The translations under genes and the position numbers were made by a program. Of a DNA stretch of 64,000 bases, positions 62,866 to 64,000 are shown in pieces. Positions within the stretch are counted from its first letter, which is position 1, and each line of letters opens with the position of its first letter. The notes below the pieces were generated by a model. That model saw nothing but the letters and a program-made list of their open reading frames with translations, ran no database searches and was not told the origin of the DNA. Origin of the DNA: Zhongshania sp. (GTDB lineage Bacteria; Pseudomonadota; Gammaproteobacteria; Pseudomonadales; Spongiibacteraceae); contig JAGPVP010000123.1 in assembly GCA_018066965.1 (NCBI GenBank), positions 1 through 64,000 on the forward strand. Reading direction: 5' to 3'.

Positions 62866-64000
62866 TTAATTAATCCAAGTCCGCGCATTGCGGAATAGGC
62901 GCATCCAGCCACTATCTTCAACGCTGCTATCTGCAACCCATGAATTTTGCACCGTGCGGAATACCCGCTCTGGGTGCGGCATCATAATAGTAACGCGGCC
63001 ATCTACACTGCTGGCACCCGCAATACCCATTGGCGAACCGTTGGGATTAGCCGGATATCGCTCAGTGGTCGCCAACTGATTATCAATAAATTGCAAAGCC
63101 ACTTTTCCGCTCTGCTGCAAGTTCTGCAATTGAGCCGCATCGGCAAATTCCGCTCGCCCCTCACCGTGTGCAACCGCCACCGGCAAATGCGAGCCCGCCA
63201 TACCCCTTAGTAATATGGAGGGTGATTCTGGAATTTCAACCAAGGAAAAACGTGCTTCGAACTGTTCTGAGCGATTGCGCACAAAACGCGGCCAATGTTC
63301 AGCGCCAGGAATTAGTGAATGTAAGTTAGACATCATCTGACAGCCATTGCACACGCCTAGCGAGAAGGTGTCTGTGCGCTGAAAGAAATTCGCAAATTCA
63401 TCGCGGGCGCGGCCATTAAACAAAATGGTTTTAGCCCAGCCCTCACCAGCACCAAGTACATCGCCGTAAGAGAAGCCACCGCACGCCGCCAGACCTTTAA
63501 AGTCTTGCAAGCTAACGCGGCCACTCAGAATATCACTCATGTGAACGTCAACGGCGGTAAAACCAGCGCGATCAAAAGCAGCGGCCATTTCCATCTGACC
63601 ATTTACACCCTGCTCCCGCAGTATGGCCATTCGCGGGCGAAGGCCTGAATTGATATACGGCGCGGCGATATTGTCCTGAGCGTCAAACGTCAGTGATTGA
63701 CTCAAACCGGGATCAACTTCGGTAATTGAATCAAATTCCTGCTGCGCGCACTCTGGATTATCGCGCAGTGACTGTAAGCGGTAACTAAGCTCTTGCCATT
63801 TACGCTGCATAACTAAACGATCGCCGTGCAGTACTTGAACACCGCCGTAGCTAATCGCAATGTCGCTACCCACTACCGCGCGACCTATTTCGTGAACACA
63901 GCCGCTCAAACCGTTTGCCGCAAACTGTTCAAGTATGGCGTCAACATCACTGCAACGCACTTGCAGCACCGCTCCGGCTTCCTCGGCAAATAAGGCGCCG
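62866..64000 (-). CDS. purL: Phosphoribosylformylglycinamidine synthase, C-terminal part (runs off right edge)
   Basis: Only the last 378 or so codons of a roughly 1300-residue purine-synthesis enzyme are in the window. The frame is open to the right edge with [14 protein letters not shown] before the first internal GTG, so no start is present. The glutaminase domain has the catalytic cysteine in [12 protein letters not shown] and the His-Glu part in [10 protein letters not shown]. It uses glutamine to make FGAM from FGAR. Confidence 0.96.
   Translation of the reverse strand, partial: GALFAEEAGAVLQVRCSDVDAILEQFAANGLSGCVHEIGRAVVGSDIAISYGGVQVLHGDRLVMQRKWQELSYRLQSLRDNPECAQQEFDSITEVDPGLSQSLTFDAQDNIAAPYINSGLRPRMAILREQGVNGQMEMAAAFDRAGFTAVDVHMSDILSGRVSLQDFKGLAACGGFSYGDVLGAGEGWAKTILFNGRARDEFANFFQRTDTFSLGVCNGCQMMSNLHSLIPGAEHWPRFVRNRSEQFEARFSLVEIPESPSILLRGMAGSHLPVAVAHGEGRAEFADAAQLQNLQQSGKVALQFIDNQLATTERYPANPNGSPMGIAGASSVDGRVTIMMPHPERVFRTVQNSWVADSSVEDSGWMRLFRNARTWIN

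Overview
The window looks like chromosomal DNA of a marine-type gammaproteobacterium. The gene order matches Pseudomonas and the Cellvibrionales/Spongiibacteraceae: dusA-tal-TerB-STAS-response regulator-mlaA, recA near mutS-fdxA-rpoS-nlpD, and pcm-truD-ispF-ispD-ftsB-eno-kdsA-pyrG. Genus-level assignment is a guess from synteny and protein character.

Layout. 0-0.3 kb: right end of an ISL3-type insertion sequence next to tRNA-Ala(GGC). 0.4-7 kb: gltX, dusA, tal, a TerB-like protein, a STAS antagonist with an RssB-like receiver/PP2C regulator, and mlaA. 7-9.1 kb: an hvfABC-type RiPP cassette (Cys-rich EGKCG peptide, DUF692/MNIO enzyme, DUF2063 partner), probably for copper handling. 9.3-15.6 kb: hrpA, fadD and an unknown gene. 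15.7-15.8 kb: a complete 139-bp MITE with a 5-bp target duplication. 15.9-21.8 kb: an oppABCDF-type peptide transporter whose OppC carries an extra fibronectin-III-like domain. 21.8-28.4 kb: mnmC, a glutaminyl cyclotransferase, a PreP-like M16 protease and a Spy/CpxP-like protein. 28.5-29.7 kb: a gene-free nest of repeats and palindromes. 29.8-44.5 kb: recX and recA, normally neighbours, held apart by a tad (Flp pilus) cluster, an AT-rich PAP2-family gene and pilU. 44.7-64 kb: housekeeping genes: mutS, fdxA, rpoS, nlpD, a DUF368 transporter, pcm, truD, ispFD, ftsB, eno, kdsA, pyrG, suhB, secDF, and the end of purL at the right edge.

How they work together. The tad genes supply pilin, prepilin peptidase, secretin, ATPase, platform proteins and pseudopilins for an adhesive Flp pilus, but no tadZ is seen. 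The hvf genes form a translationally coupled peptide-modification cassette. The STAS/receiver-phosphatase pair resembles partner-switching control of sigma factors, and rpoS lies in the same window. The right third is mostly essential metabolism, cell-envelope and protein-export genes.

The main points for a second look are the MITE, the repeat nest between the Spy-like gene and recX, the hvfABC cassette, the FN3 insertion in OppC, the degenerate receiver domain, and the recA/recX split by the tad cluster.
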